DNA of 64,000 bases from an uncultured Acidobacteriia bacterium (GTDB lineage: Bacteria; Acidobacteriota; Terriglobia; Bryobacterales; Bryobacteraceae), in the NCBI GenBank assembly GCA_903825445.1, contig CAIKAS010000320.1:1-64000 (forward strand), written 5' to 3'. The notes beneath the pieces were generated by a model. The model was not told the origin of the DNA, did not search any database, and was given only the letters and a program-made list of their open reading frames with translations. A program made the position numbers and the translations under genes. Positions 53,459-61,869 of the stretch are shown here, piece by piece; within the stretch, counting starts at the first letter, position 1, and the number at the start of each line of letters is the position of its first letter.

Positions 53459-53484
53459 CGATATCAACGAATATCGACAGCGAT
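53459..53484 (+). repeat. dispersed intergenic repeat CGATATC-N5-ATATCG, copy 5
   Basis: CGATATC AACGA ATATCG ACAGCG AT, between the divergent esterase and GH51 genes and 20 bases upstream of the GH51 promoter. Confidence 0.55.
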
Positions 53485-53504
53485 TCCGGCGGCGGACCAA
53501 AAGC

Positions 53505-53533
53505 TTGACACTCGCCCGTGCTGTCAATATGCT
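53505..53533 (+). promoter_or_regulatory. promoter of the arabinofuranosidase gene
   Basis: TTGACA (53505-53510), 17 bases, TATGCT (53528-53533). The start site would lie about nine bases before the ATG at 53549, leaving almost no leader. Confidence 0.65.
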
Positions 53534-53548
53534 ATTCCTGGTAAGCTA

Positions 53549-55108
53549 ATGAAAATCTCCAGACGCGGTTTTGCTCTCAGTGCGGCAGCAGTCGCTGCGG
53601 GCGCTCCAGCTATTCTACGCGGCCAGCAGGGGCCGCTCAAGGCCCGCCTAAAAGTGGATACGGAGCGTGTCGTCGGCGACATCGACCCGATGATCTACGG
53701 CAATTTCATCGAGCACCTCGGCCGCTGCATCGATGGCGGCATCTTCGAGGAGAAATCGCCGCTATCGGATTCCAACGGCTTCCGCAAAGACGTGCTCGAC
53801 GCCGTGAAGAAGCTCAATGTCACTCAGTTGCGCTGGCCGGGCGGCAACTTCTCATCCAACTACCACTGGACAGACGGCATTGGCGCGCGTGACCAGCGGC
53901 CTCCGCGGCTCGAAATGGCGTGGGGCACGGTGGAAAGCAATCGCTTTGGCACGCATGAATTCCTGAATTACGTGGAAAAGACCGGGTCACAGCCTTACAT
54001 CTGCGCCAACTTCGGCACCGGCACCTGGCTTGAAGCCCAGCAGTGGGTGGAATACTGCAACTCGTCCGAAGATACGGCGATGACCCGCCTCCGCAAACAG
54101 AATGGGCGCGCCGAACCATGGAAAGTTAAGCTATGGGGCCTTGGCAACGAAATGGATGGCCCGTGGCAGATGGGGCACCGCAGCGCGGAAGAGTACGGCA
54201 AATTCGCCCTTGAAGGCGCCAAGCTAATGAAGTGGACTGACCCCAGCATCAAGCTCGTCGCCGCAGGTTCCTCCAACTATCAGCCTGGTTCCGACTGGAC
54301 CGCATGGAACCGCACGATCCTCCAGTATCTGAACCAGCACGCGGATTATCTATCGCTCCACATGTACGTTGGCAACACCGCCGACGACTATGGCGACTTC
54401 CTGGCGAATTCACTTTTGCTCGACCAGCGAACCAAGACCGCGGAAGGCATCATCGACGCCTCGCTCTCCGGCCAGCCAGGCAACCGCAAGATCTACATCG
54501 CCTGGGATGAATGGAACGTTTGGTATCGGGCTCGCGGCAACTCGCAACGCGGCCGGCGAATTCTGGAAGAACACTACAACCTTGAAGACGCACTGGTTGT
54601 GGCCACCTTCCTGAATTCGTTCGTGAACCACGCCCACATCGTGAAAATGGCGAATATGGCCCAACTGGTCAACGTCATCGCCCCCATCTTCACGAACGAC
54701 CAGGGTATGTACCTGCAGACAATCTTCTATCCGCTGCAGCTGTTCGCTATGAACGCCAAAGGCAAATCTCTTGAGCTGTTCGTGGATAGCCCTAAATACA
54801 AGACGCCCCGCTTCGACGAAGTACCTTACATCGACGCTTCCGCCGCGTACGAAAACGGCTCCCTGGTGCTCAATGTCGTGAACCGGCACAAGACCCAGGC
54901 GATCGAAGTCGACATCGAGCTCGAAGACAAGCAGTACTCGGGTCCGGTAGCGGTGTCCGAAGTGAACGGACCGGACATCAAGTCTGAAAACGACTTCGGC
55001 AAGACGACGGTGAAGACCGGGGAACGCACTGTCGCCGCCGACCAGCGACGGCTCCGCTATAGCTTCCCGGCGCACTCCTTCACTCAGCTGAAAGTTAAGC
55101 TCGTCTGA
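53549..55108 (+). CDS. GH51 alpha-L-arabinofuranosidase, Tat-exported
   Basis: ATG 53549 gives a Tat signal at once (MKISRRGFALSAAAVAAG, cleaved near ILRGQ); the frame is open from 53405 but without a signal. The 519-aa enzyme has the GH51 catalytic acid/base Glu201 (WGLGNEMDG) and nucleophile Glu321 (IAWDEWNVWY), and the GNFIEHLGRCIDGGIFEE N-block. It removes arabinose side chains from arabinoxylan or pectin in the periplasm. A TTGACA/TATGCT promoter sits just upstream. Confidence 0.95.
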   Translation: MKISRRGFALSAAAVAAGAPAILRGQQGPLKARLKVDTERVVGDIDPMIYGNFIEHLGRCIDGGIFEEKSPLSDSNGFRKDVLDAVKKLNVTQLRWPGGNFSSNYHWTDGIGARDQRPPRLEMAWGTVESNRFGTHEFLNYVEKTGSQPYICANFGTGTWLEAQQWVEYCNSSEDTAMTRLRKQNGRAEPWKVKLWGLGNEMDGPWQMGHRSAEEYGKFALEGAKLMKWTDPSIKLVAAGSSNYQPGSDWTAWNRTILQYLNQHADYLSLHMYVGNTADDYGDFLANSLLLDQRTKTAEGIIDASLSGQPGNRKIYIAWDEWNVWYRARGNSQRGRRILEEHYNLEDALVVATFLNSFVNHAHIVKMANMAQLVNVIAPIFTNDQGMYLQTIFYPLQLFAMNAKGKSLELFVDSPKYKTPRFDEVPYIDASAAYENGSLVLNVVNRHKTQAIEVDIELEDKQYSGPVAVSEVNGPDIKSENDFGKTTVKTGERTVAADQRRLRYSFPAHSFTQLKVKLV

Positions 55109-55260
55109 CGGCCCGTGGCAGAAGTCTTAGAGCACCGCTTGCTGGCCTGCGCGGCTCAGCAGATCCAATGCATTGCAGAGCGGCGACGGTCACGAACCGT
55201 TTTTTACCGCGGGCTGCTATACTACACGGCGCCTGAATAAAAATAAGCCTGGAGATCCAA

Positions 55261-57477
55261 ATGTTTGACATGTCGAGATTCATCAGTTCCGGGCGGCTGG
55301 CCCGGGCGGCGGGAACCGTGGTGCTTCTCACCGGCGTCGGCGCCGGTCTTTTCAAGCTGTTGGCTCAGGCCCCGCCCGCTGCCGGCGATGGTGGTCCCAG
55401 TTCCGCTCTCTCGCGGTCCGTGCGTCCGTTTCTTGAAAGAAACTGCGTCGGGTGTCACAACACGGGGGTGCCCTCCGGACAGGTGGACATGCAGAAACTG
55501 CTGACCTCTACGACTTCTCTGCTGGACGATCGCGATACCTGGGAGAACATCGCTTTTCGGATGCGGTCCGATCAGATGCCACCCGCCGCAATTCCGCGGC
55601 CTCCAAAAACGGAAGTCGATGCAACCGTGGCGACAATCACTCGCACATTAGCCGCCAATCCCCGGCCAACAAGTGCCGCGCCGGTCTTATCGAAAGGACC
55701 TTTCACTAAGGACTGGGCGACGTACGCCTACGATGAGGAACGCACCGGCTGGGCCCGGGGAGAAACCGTAATCACGAAGGACAACGTGAAGAAGCTGCAG
55801 TTGCTGTGGAAGCTTCAGACCGACGTGAAGACGGACCCGATTAACCAATACGCCACGATGACCGACCCTCTGGTGATGAACAATGTGCAGACGAAGCAGG
55901 GGCCGAAGAAAGTACTTTATGTCGGCGGCGGCACGAACGAGCAGAACAAGATTTTTGCGATCGACGCGAATGCGGGAACCATTCTCTGGTCGAGAGACTA
56001 TCCGAATAAGGCAACCCCGGCCGCTGCGGCTTACGCTTTCTGCCCGAACAATATGAACGCAACGCCGGTGATCGATAAGCAGACTGGAATTCTGTATTTT
56101 CTCCCGACCGACGGAAAGCTTCGGGGCGTAAGTATTACCGACGGCGAAGACAGATTTCCGGCCACGAGCATCGTGCCGACGTTTACGCGGAATTTCAGCC
56201 TGAATCTGGTGGACGGCGTGATCTACACCGGCACGACGCGGGGTTGCCAGAATGCGACTTCGCAGATAGTGGGGATCGATGTGGCCGATCCGGATCATCT
56301 GGTGACGCATTTTTATACCAGTCACGGAAAAGGCTCCGGCCCGTGGGGACGCGCCGGTGTGACAAAGACCCCTTTCGGCGTGGTCTCGCAAACCGCGGAT
56401 GGCGCTTATGATCCAGCTTCCGGCCGGTGGGGCAATTCGGTGGTGGAACTGGACAGAAACGTTTCCGTGGTGGATTCGTTCGCTCCGCCGAATATGGACT
56501 ATCTGAATAAGTGGGATCTGGATCTGGGCTCGAGCAGCCCCGTTTCCTTTCCTTTCGACGACCGAACGCTGGTGGCATCGACGGCGAAGGAAGGCGTAAT
56601 TTATCTGATGGACGCCAAGAACCTGGGTGGTGCGGATCATCGCACACCGCTCTATACATCGCCCCGCTGGTCGAACGATCCGGTGTTGTATGGCTACCAC
56701 GGAATGTGGAGCGTGATGTCGACTTGGGTGGATGCTCAGGGCAAGCGATGGCTCCTCGCGCCTTACTACGGTCCGCCTGCGAAAGACACGATCGGGCAGT
56801 TTCCCAAGACTCACGGGCCGACGGTGAACGGACAGCTGATGGCCTTCACGGTGGAAGGAACCGGAGCCAAACCGACGCTGGTGCCGCAATGGGTTTCGGC
56901 CGATCTCGATCTGCCTGGCGTGGCGGTGGTGGCGAATGGCGTGATTCTCATTCTGGCGAACGGCGACAGAGGCGCGACCCTCGTATCCGGGGGTGGCGGC
57001 GGCATCGCTGGAGGACGAGGTGGCCGAGGCGGCGTCGGCCCGGCTGCTAATGCGTCGGAAGATCCGGCAGCGGCTGCGGCAGCCCTGGCTGCAGCGACTG
57101 GACGAGGGGCTGTTGGCAGCAGTGCTGGCGGGCGGGGTGGACGTGGTGCAGGTGGTGGCAGCGGTGCAGCCGGTGGCCGTGGGGGAAGGGGTGGTGGACG
57201 CGGCGGCAACGCACTGGAGGCAAGCGTTCCGGGCAACGAACGGGATGCCGCGTGGCGAGCTATCAATACTCAAAAGGCAGGACAGCGCTACTCCGGTGGC
57301 CGGGATACGACACACGCCGTTCTGTATGCTCTGGATCCACAGACGGGAGACGAACTGTATTCCAGCGGCGACGCCATCGATAGCTGGAATCACTATGGCG
57401 GCATTGCCGTTTCCGGGGGCGTTGTCTACCTGAGTTCGTGGGACGCGCGAATCTACGCTCTCGGTATTAAGCAGTAA
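55261..57477 (+). CDS. cytochrome c-PQQ beta-propeller fusion protein
   Basis: The 738-aa protein starts behind GGAGATC and has an uncleaved or signal-like N-helix (ARAAGTVVLLTGVGAGLFKLL). A PSCyt1-like cytochrome domain contains the haem motif RNCVGCHNTG. An eight-bladed PQQ-type propeller follows (LQLLWKLQTDVKTDP, GTILWSRDY, ALDPQTGDELYSS). A Gly/Arg/Ala-rich insert (about residues 576-655, 56986-57226) splits the propeller before the last blades. It is probably a periplasmic quinoprotein dehydrogenase or an electron-transfer subunit; no substrate is implied. A TATACT box at 55218 may be its -10 element. Confidence 0.85.
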   Translation: MFDMSRFISSGRLARAAGTVVLLTGVGAGLFKLLAQAPPAAGDGGPSSALSRSVRPFLERNCVGCHNTGVPSGQVDMQKLLTSTTSLLDDRDTWENIAFRMRSDQMPPAAIPRPPKTEVDATVATITRTLAANPRPTSAAPVLSKGPFTKDWATYAYDEERTGWARGETVITKDNVKKLQLLWKLQTDVKTDPINQYATMTDPLVMNNVQTKQGPKKVLYVGGGTNEQNKIFAIDANAGTILWSRDYPNKATPAAAAYAFCPNNMNATPVIDKQTGILYFLPTDGKLRGVSITDGEDRFPATSIVPTFTRNFSLNLVDGVIYTGTTRGCQNATSQIVGIDVADPDHLVTHFYTSHGKGSGPWGRAGVTKTPFGVVSQTADGAYDPASGRWGNSVVELDRNVSVVDSFAPPNMDYLNKWDLDLGSSSPVSFPFDDRTLVASTAKEGVIYLMDAKNLGGADHRTPLYTSPRWSNDPVLYGYHGMWSVMSTWVDAQGKRWLLAPYYGPPAKDTIGQFPKTHGPTVNGQLMAFTVEGTGAKPTLVPQWVSADLDLPGVAVVANGVILILANGDRGATLVSGGGGGIAGGRGGRGGVGPAANASEDPAAAAAALAAATGRGAVGSSAGGRGGRGAGGGSGAAGGRGGRGGGRGGNALEASVPGNERDAAWRAINTQKAGQRYSGGRDTTHAVLYALDPQTGDELYSSGDAIDSWNHYGGIAVSGGVVYLSSWDARIYALGIKQ

Positions 57478-57688
57478 TAGCGCAAAGGTGGAACAAGTTG
57501 CTGCGCGCCGACGCTTAATGGTTGCTCTGGACGTAAACGCTTTATCGGAAGTGGAGTCCCTTCGTGTGCAATTGCCGAAATCTCCTGACAACCACGGCGG
57601 CAACGGGCGTCTCGCGCTGGCCTCTCCATCGAGAAAGTCCCGCTCAAATGATCGGCTCTCTTCTCCATCTGCCGAGGTTGGCTTGATT

Positions 57689-58987
57689 TCAGCGCGCTCT
57701 CCGCGCGGTCGCGCTCTTGATTTCCGAAATCGCCCTGCTTAAAGCGTCAACCGAAGAAATGACGAGCGTTCTGCCGTTCATGCGTTGAACCGATTCTTTG
57801 ATGGGATCTGGCACTTCAAGGCTCGGATCGGTTGCGGGGCTGCCCATTCTGGCTCGCCCGCCACCTCCTCCTGGCCCCGGGGATTGGCTCTGCTCTCCAC
57901 ATGGCGATCCCGGGTCACAACCACCTCGTTCACCCGGCAACGGCGCGCCTTCTGTCAAACGCGGGAGATTTTCATTTGTCGGAGGCGCTCCGACACGGTA
58001 AGGCAGGTAAAACAAACGAGGCGATTGCCCGAATCCCGACCGAGGCATTCCGAGCGGCATCTTTTCTGCGCTTTCTGCCGGAAGTCCCAGGAAGATGACG
58101 GTGTCAGGCGATGGCACGCCATGGAACTCCTTGTTCTCGAGGTCTTTGATTAAATTCCAGCCGCCAAACGGATTCTGCGGACTATTGGAATTGACAATCC
58201 ATTGGGACGTCGTATCGGCGATATGGACGATGCCAACTAAATCTGTCGTCATGCAGTGGTCTTTGCGAAAGAGCTCTCGACGTTGGTCCAGATTGAAAAT
58301 AACTAAACGCACATTGGCTTCGGGCAACGCTTCCAGAATCGACGACAGGATAGTCACCAAGGTGGCCCATTGGCCGCCCGAAGACTTCGTGCGATCGGAG
58401 GTCGGTAAGGCGGCATTCATCAGGATCGTGACGTAACGCGTCCTGGCTATTGTGGCCTTGGGCAGTTCAGGATGCCAGAAAAAGTCTCCCACAGTTCCCC
58501 GGGGCATAATGACCATCGGGGGACGCTCGCGTTCGCTCGGATGCGCGTCGAGGGCCCAATCTTGCTGGCAGACGCGCCCAAGATCGTCCCGCATGCTCCA
58601 TTTCACGTCATAGTGGCCCTCTCCGGTGAAAAATGCCCCTGTCGCAACCGCGACAAAGCTGGGCTGTGGAGGAGCAGGAAGATCTATGAACTCGACAAAG
58701 TAAACCGGCTGACCACCTACCGGCGTCACTCGAAACACAATTTGCCACTGGTGCGCAGCACCAACATATGCGTCGAGCGAGGCACGTACCGTGTAATTTG
58801 ATTGAAATCGGAACCCGAAATTCAATTTAGGCTTGGCGAAGTCAACTGTGCAGCGAAGAGAGTCGAAACTCTGGCCAGAGCTGAACCGGTCCATGCCGTT
58901 GGGCAGTCTGTCGACACTGGTGACCTGCTGTGCGAGGGCAACCGTCGCTAAAAACGGGATCACTACGATCCGCCGCATGTAATTCAT
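57689..58987 (-). CDS. acidobacterial VWFA-related exported protein
   Basis: The 432-aa protein has a signal peptide (about 1-19, cleaved near VALAQ) and a middle region (RYVTILMNAALPTSDRTKSSGG, QWATLVTILSSILEALPEANVRLVIFNLDQ) resembling the TIGR03436 VWFA-related acidobacterial domain, although the MIDAS residues are not preserved. The C-terminal third has a Pro/Gly-rich linker (GERGGCDPGSPCGEQSQSP). Function is unknown; extracellular adhesion is a guess. Confidence 0.7.
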   Translation of the reverse strand: MNYMRRIVVIPFLATVALAQQVTSVDRLPNGMDRFSSGQSFDSLRCTVDFAKPKLNFGFRFQSNYTVRASLDAYVGAAHQWQIVFRVTPVGGQPVYFVEFIDLPAPPQPSFVAVATGAFFTGEGHYDVKWSMRDDLGRVCQQDWALDAHPSERERPPMVIMPRGTVGDFFWHPELPKATIARTRYVTILMNAALPTSDRTKSSGGQWATLVTILSSILEALPEANVRLVIFNLDQRRELFRKDHCMTTDLVGIVHIADTTSQWIVNSNSPQNPFGGWNLIKDLENKEFHGVPSPDTVIFLGLPAESAEKMPLGMPRSGFGQSPRLFYLPYRVGAPPTNENLPRLTEGAPLPGERGGCDPGSPCGEQSQSPGPGGGGGRARMGSPATDPSLEVPDPIKESVQRMNGRTLVISSVDALSRAISEIKSATARRAR

Positions 58988-59131
58988 TATCTCAGTTTTA
59001 CGGGAAGGCGACCGTCGTCAGTAATATCGGATGGTATTCCGGTCAAGATCGGTTCGGGCGGACGGCGCTATCCCAGATATGAGGCGGCGCACAACATCAA
59101 ATCCAACTCTGTCCGCGTGTTGTAGGATGAC

Positions 59132-60976
59132 TTGGTGAGTTTTCCTTCCTTCTCTGAGACACTGATGCCTGGTGCGCGATTTATGGTGTTTGTCCTTTGT
59201 TGCGGTACCTTGATGCCGGTTGGGGCACAAACAAGTAATCAACCCAAGTACACGATTGCGTATTCCGGATTCGCACCTCTGAACGCCGACATCTTTATCG
59301 CTGACGCCGACGGACGCAATCCAAAGCCATTCCTCGCGAATCCAGCCGAGGATTTCAACGCTTCGTTTTCGCGGGATGGAAAGTGGATCGTGTTCACTTC
59401 CTACCGCAATGGTTCGGCGGACATCTACCGCGCGCATCCGGACGGTACGGGACTGGAACGGCTGACTGACGATCCATCGTTCGACGATCAGGGGGCGCTT
59501 TCGCCGGACGGGCGGACGCTGGCATTCATTTCGACCCGAAGCGGCCATGCGGAACTCTGGACGCTGGATCTGGCCACTAAAAAAGTTCGCAACATTACTA
59601 ACCATGCCGGCGGCCACTTCCGGCCTGCGTGGTCGCCTGACGGGCAGTGGATCGCCCTCTCGTCGGATCGCGATTCGCCGCAGCCGCGACGCCCCGATGG
59701 ATTCGAGACAATCCAACAAACGGAGATCTACGTACTGCGTCCCGACGGCTCCGGCTGGAGGCAACTGACGCACACTAATTCCTATGCCGGCAGTCCGAGC
59801 TGGTCACCCGATGGGAAACGAATTCTGTTTTACAAGGCCAGCTTTGCCGACGTGATCAGCATCTCCGACCCCCGCCATCTGCGGGCCACTACGCAAATCG
59901 CGGAGATCGATGTCGCGTCCGGCGAGGAGAAGGAGTTGACGCACGGCAAAGGCGAAAAGTGGTCGCCACACTTTTTGAGCGGCAGCGCCGTGGGGCGTAT
60001 CGGATACTTTAGCGGCGGTCCGGAAGGCGGACTTGAGTTCACGAATGGCGAGGCCGGAGCGCGCGGCGAATTCAACAGCCCGGATTGGTCTTCCGACGGG
60101 CGCAGGATGGTTTACTTCCGCGATGTCGGTCAGAACTGGCCACCGGTGATGGAAACGCCCAGTAAGGATTCGCGATTCCGCTTGTTGCGCACGGGTATCT
60201 TTCCGAGTTTCTCGCCCGACGGAGAGCGGCTCGTGTTCACCAACGGGCAGGCTGCGCTCTCCCACAATGGCCTGGTGGAGGCGAGCGCGGATGGATCCAA
60301 CCGCTGGCTAATACACGACAATCTGCAACGCAATACGACGGCGCCCGCCTGGTCACCCAAGGGCGATTGGATTGCATTCGGCCTGGGCGCCGCGTTTCAG
60401 GGATTCCTTGGCACCGGGGCTGCGGTGAGTTCGACGATCGCTCTTATTCGTCCCGACGGCTCCGGCCTCAAGGAGATCACTCAAGGGGAGCGCAACGACG
60501 GATTCCCGAGCTGGTCTCCGGACGGAAAGCGCGTGGTATTCCGCACCGCCGATAAAGCCGGCAAGGGGTTGCGCATCGCGGATATTGAAAGCGGTGAGAT
60601 CAAGACGCTGACCGCAGGCGATCACACTGACAATTTTCCGGACTGGTCGCCAAAAGGAGATTGGATCTGTTTTACCAGTAACCGCGAGGATCAGGATTAT
60701 GAGATCTACCTGATTCGCCCGGACGGTACGGGGCTAAAGCGGCTGACGCACTTGCCTGGCATCGACGCGCACTCGACCTGGTCACCCGATGGCGAATGGA
60801 TCGCGTTCGCATCGGGCCGCGCCGGGTTCAAGGACGAGATGGCACTTCATCCGCACAACCCGCAATCGTACGGCGAGATTACGGTGATGCGGGCGGATGG
60901 ATCGGAGATCACGGGCCTGACCGATAATCCCTGGGAAGACGCGACTCCACGCTGGGCGCCGCTCAAGAAGAAGTGA
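59132..60976 (+). CDS. TolB-like PD40 beta-propeller protein, exported
   Basis: TTG 59132, GTG 59135 and ATG 59165 are possible starts; the signal peptide (ARFMVFVLCCGTLMPVGAQ) fits the last. The body is a series of PD40/TolB repeats, each with a WSPDGKWIAF-like core and a DIYRAHPDGTGLERLT-like block, together forming one or two propellers. TolB-like domains bind protein partners at the cell envelope. A three-blade C-terminal block ends ADGSEITGLTDNPWEDATPRW. Confidence 0.85.
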   Translation: MVSFPSFSETLMPGARFMVFVLCCGTLMPVGAQTSNQPKYTIAYSGFAPLNADIFIADADGRNPKPFLANPAEDFNASFSRDGKWIVFTSYRNGSADIYRAHPDGTGLERLTDDPSFDDQGALSPDGRTLAFISTRSGHAELWTLDLATKKVRNITNHAGGHFRPAWSPDGQWIALSSDRDSPQPRRPDGFETIQQTEIYVLRPDGSGWRQLTHTNSYAGSPSWSPDGKRILFYKASFADVISISDPRHLRATTQIAEIDVASGEEKELTHGKGEKWSPHFLSGSAVGRIGYFSGGPEGGLEFTNGEAGARGEFNSPDWSSDGRRMVYFRDVGQNWPPVMETPSKDSRFRLLRTGIFPSFSPDGERLVFTNGQAALSHNGLVEASADGSNRWLIHDNLQRNTTAPAWSPKGDWIAFGLGAAFQGFLGTGAAVSSTIALIRPDGSGLKEITQGERNDGFPSWSPDGKRVVFRTADKAGKGLRIADIESGEIKTLTAGDHTDNFPDWSPKGDWICFTSNREDQDYEIYLIRPDGTGLKRLTHLPGIDAHSTWSPDGEWIAFASGRAGFKDEMALHPHNPQSYGEITVMRADGSEITGLTDNPWEDATPRWAPLKKK

Positions 60977-61040
60977 AATTGATCTGCAGGTCAACCTGGC
61001 AAGTGCGATCTCGTCCAGTCAATTAAAGAAACGGAGTACA

Positions 61041-61853
61041 ATGCCGTACAACAACAGAACGACTCGCATGAGAACTTCCGATCCATCGTCAGCGTCAGCG
61101 CGATTACTCCTGCTCGCGTTAACCTGCGGGCTGGGTTGTCAGGCTCAGTACGTTGGGATCTCTGCAAATCGTCCAACCGGCTCTGCATCTGTTTCTGCCA
61201 ACGGACTGGTCGCATCCTACGATATGGAGAGTCTCACGGAGGATGGCCACCTGCGTGACTTTAGCGGAAACCGGAACAACGGCACATTTACGCGCAATCA
61301 GCTCGTTGACGGTCTGTTTGGAAAAGCGCGACACTTTTCCTCGGTTGAGGATCGTGTGTCGCTCGCTTCAAATCCGACTTTAGATATCAAGGGGCCGCTC
61401 TCGATTGTGGCCTGGGTGAGGATCGCAACACCAGGACTGCATCAACACATCGTTGCATGCGATAACCGCTTCGCTTTTTGGTTCACGCCGCTAGATCAGC
61501 TGCGGCTCGTCGATACCAAGGCGGATGGCTTGATGACGTACTGGCGGGTGGCCAAAGACCGCTGGTACAGTCTGATCGGAGTATTTGACGGGACCGAGGG
61601 CGACCTCTTGACGCAGTCGAACATACGTATTTATGTCGATGGCGAGACTGTCCCCGTTGTTCAGGGTCGGGATATCACTGGCATTTGGGGAAAAGGACCT
61701 CTATTCCCGACAGATGCATGCTCCATCGGTTTCGAATCGCACCAGGGCCTGCCGGACCACCAGAACCTTCCCTTTAGTGGAGACATCGACGAACTGCTCA
61801 TCTTTAATCGCGCTCTGACCGAGCCTGAAGCCCGGGCGCTCGCCAAACATTGA
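61041..61853 (+). CDS. LamG/concanavalin-like domain exported protein
   Basis: The 270-aa protein has a signal sequence with a lipobox-like or Cys-containing end (LLLLALTCGLGCQAQ). A single LamG-type lectin domain fills the rest: VASYDMESLTEDGHLRDFSG, GPLSIVAWVRI, RIYVDGETVPV and the closing SGDIDELLIFNRALTEPEA. It is a carbohydrate- or protein-binding jelly roll. It follows the TolB-like gene by 64 bases and may be co-transcribed. Confidence 0.85.
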   Translation: MPYNNRTTRMRTSDPSSASARLLLLALTCGLGCQAQYVGISANRPTGSASVSANGLVASYDMESLTEDGHLRDFSGNRNNGTFTRNQLVDGLFGKARHFSSVEDRVSLASNPTLDIKGPLSIVAWVRIATPGLHQHIVACDNRFAFWFTPLDQLRLVDTKADGLMTYWRVAKDRWYSLIGVFDGTEGDLLTQSNIRIYVDGETVPVVQGRDITGIWGKGPLFPTDACSIGFESHQGLPDHQNLPFSGDIDELLIFNRALTEPEARALAKH

Positions 61854-61869
61854 AGTGTTTCCTGTTGAC

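Noticed and set aside
55687-57603. A 638-codon minus-strand frame opposite the PQQ propeller gene.
   Set aside because: No domain, biased Arg/His composition and complete overlap with a well-supported gene.
59025-59060. A TAATATCGG stretch considered as a further copy of the CGATATC-N5-ATATCG repeat.
   Set aside because: Only nine bases match and the GATATC half is missing.
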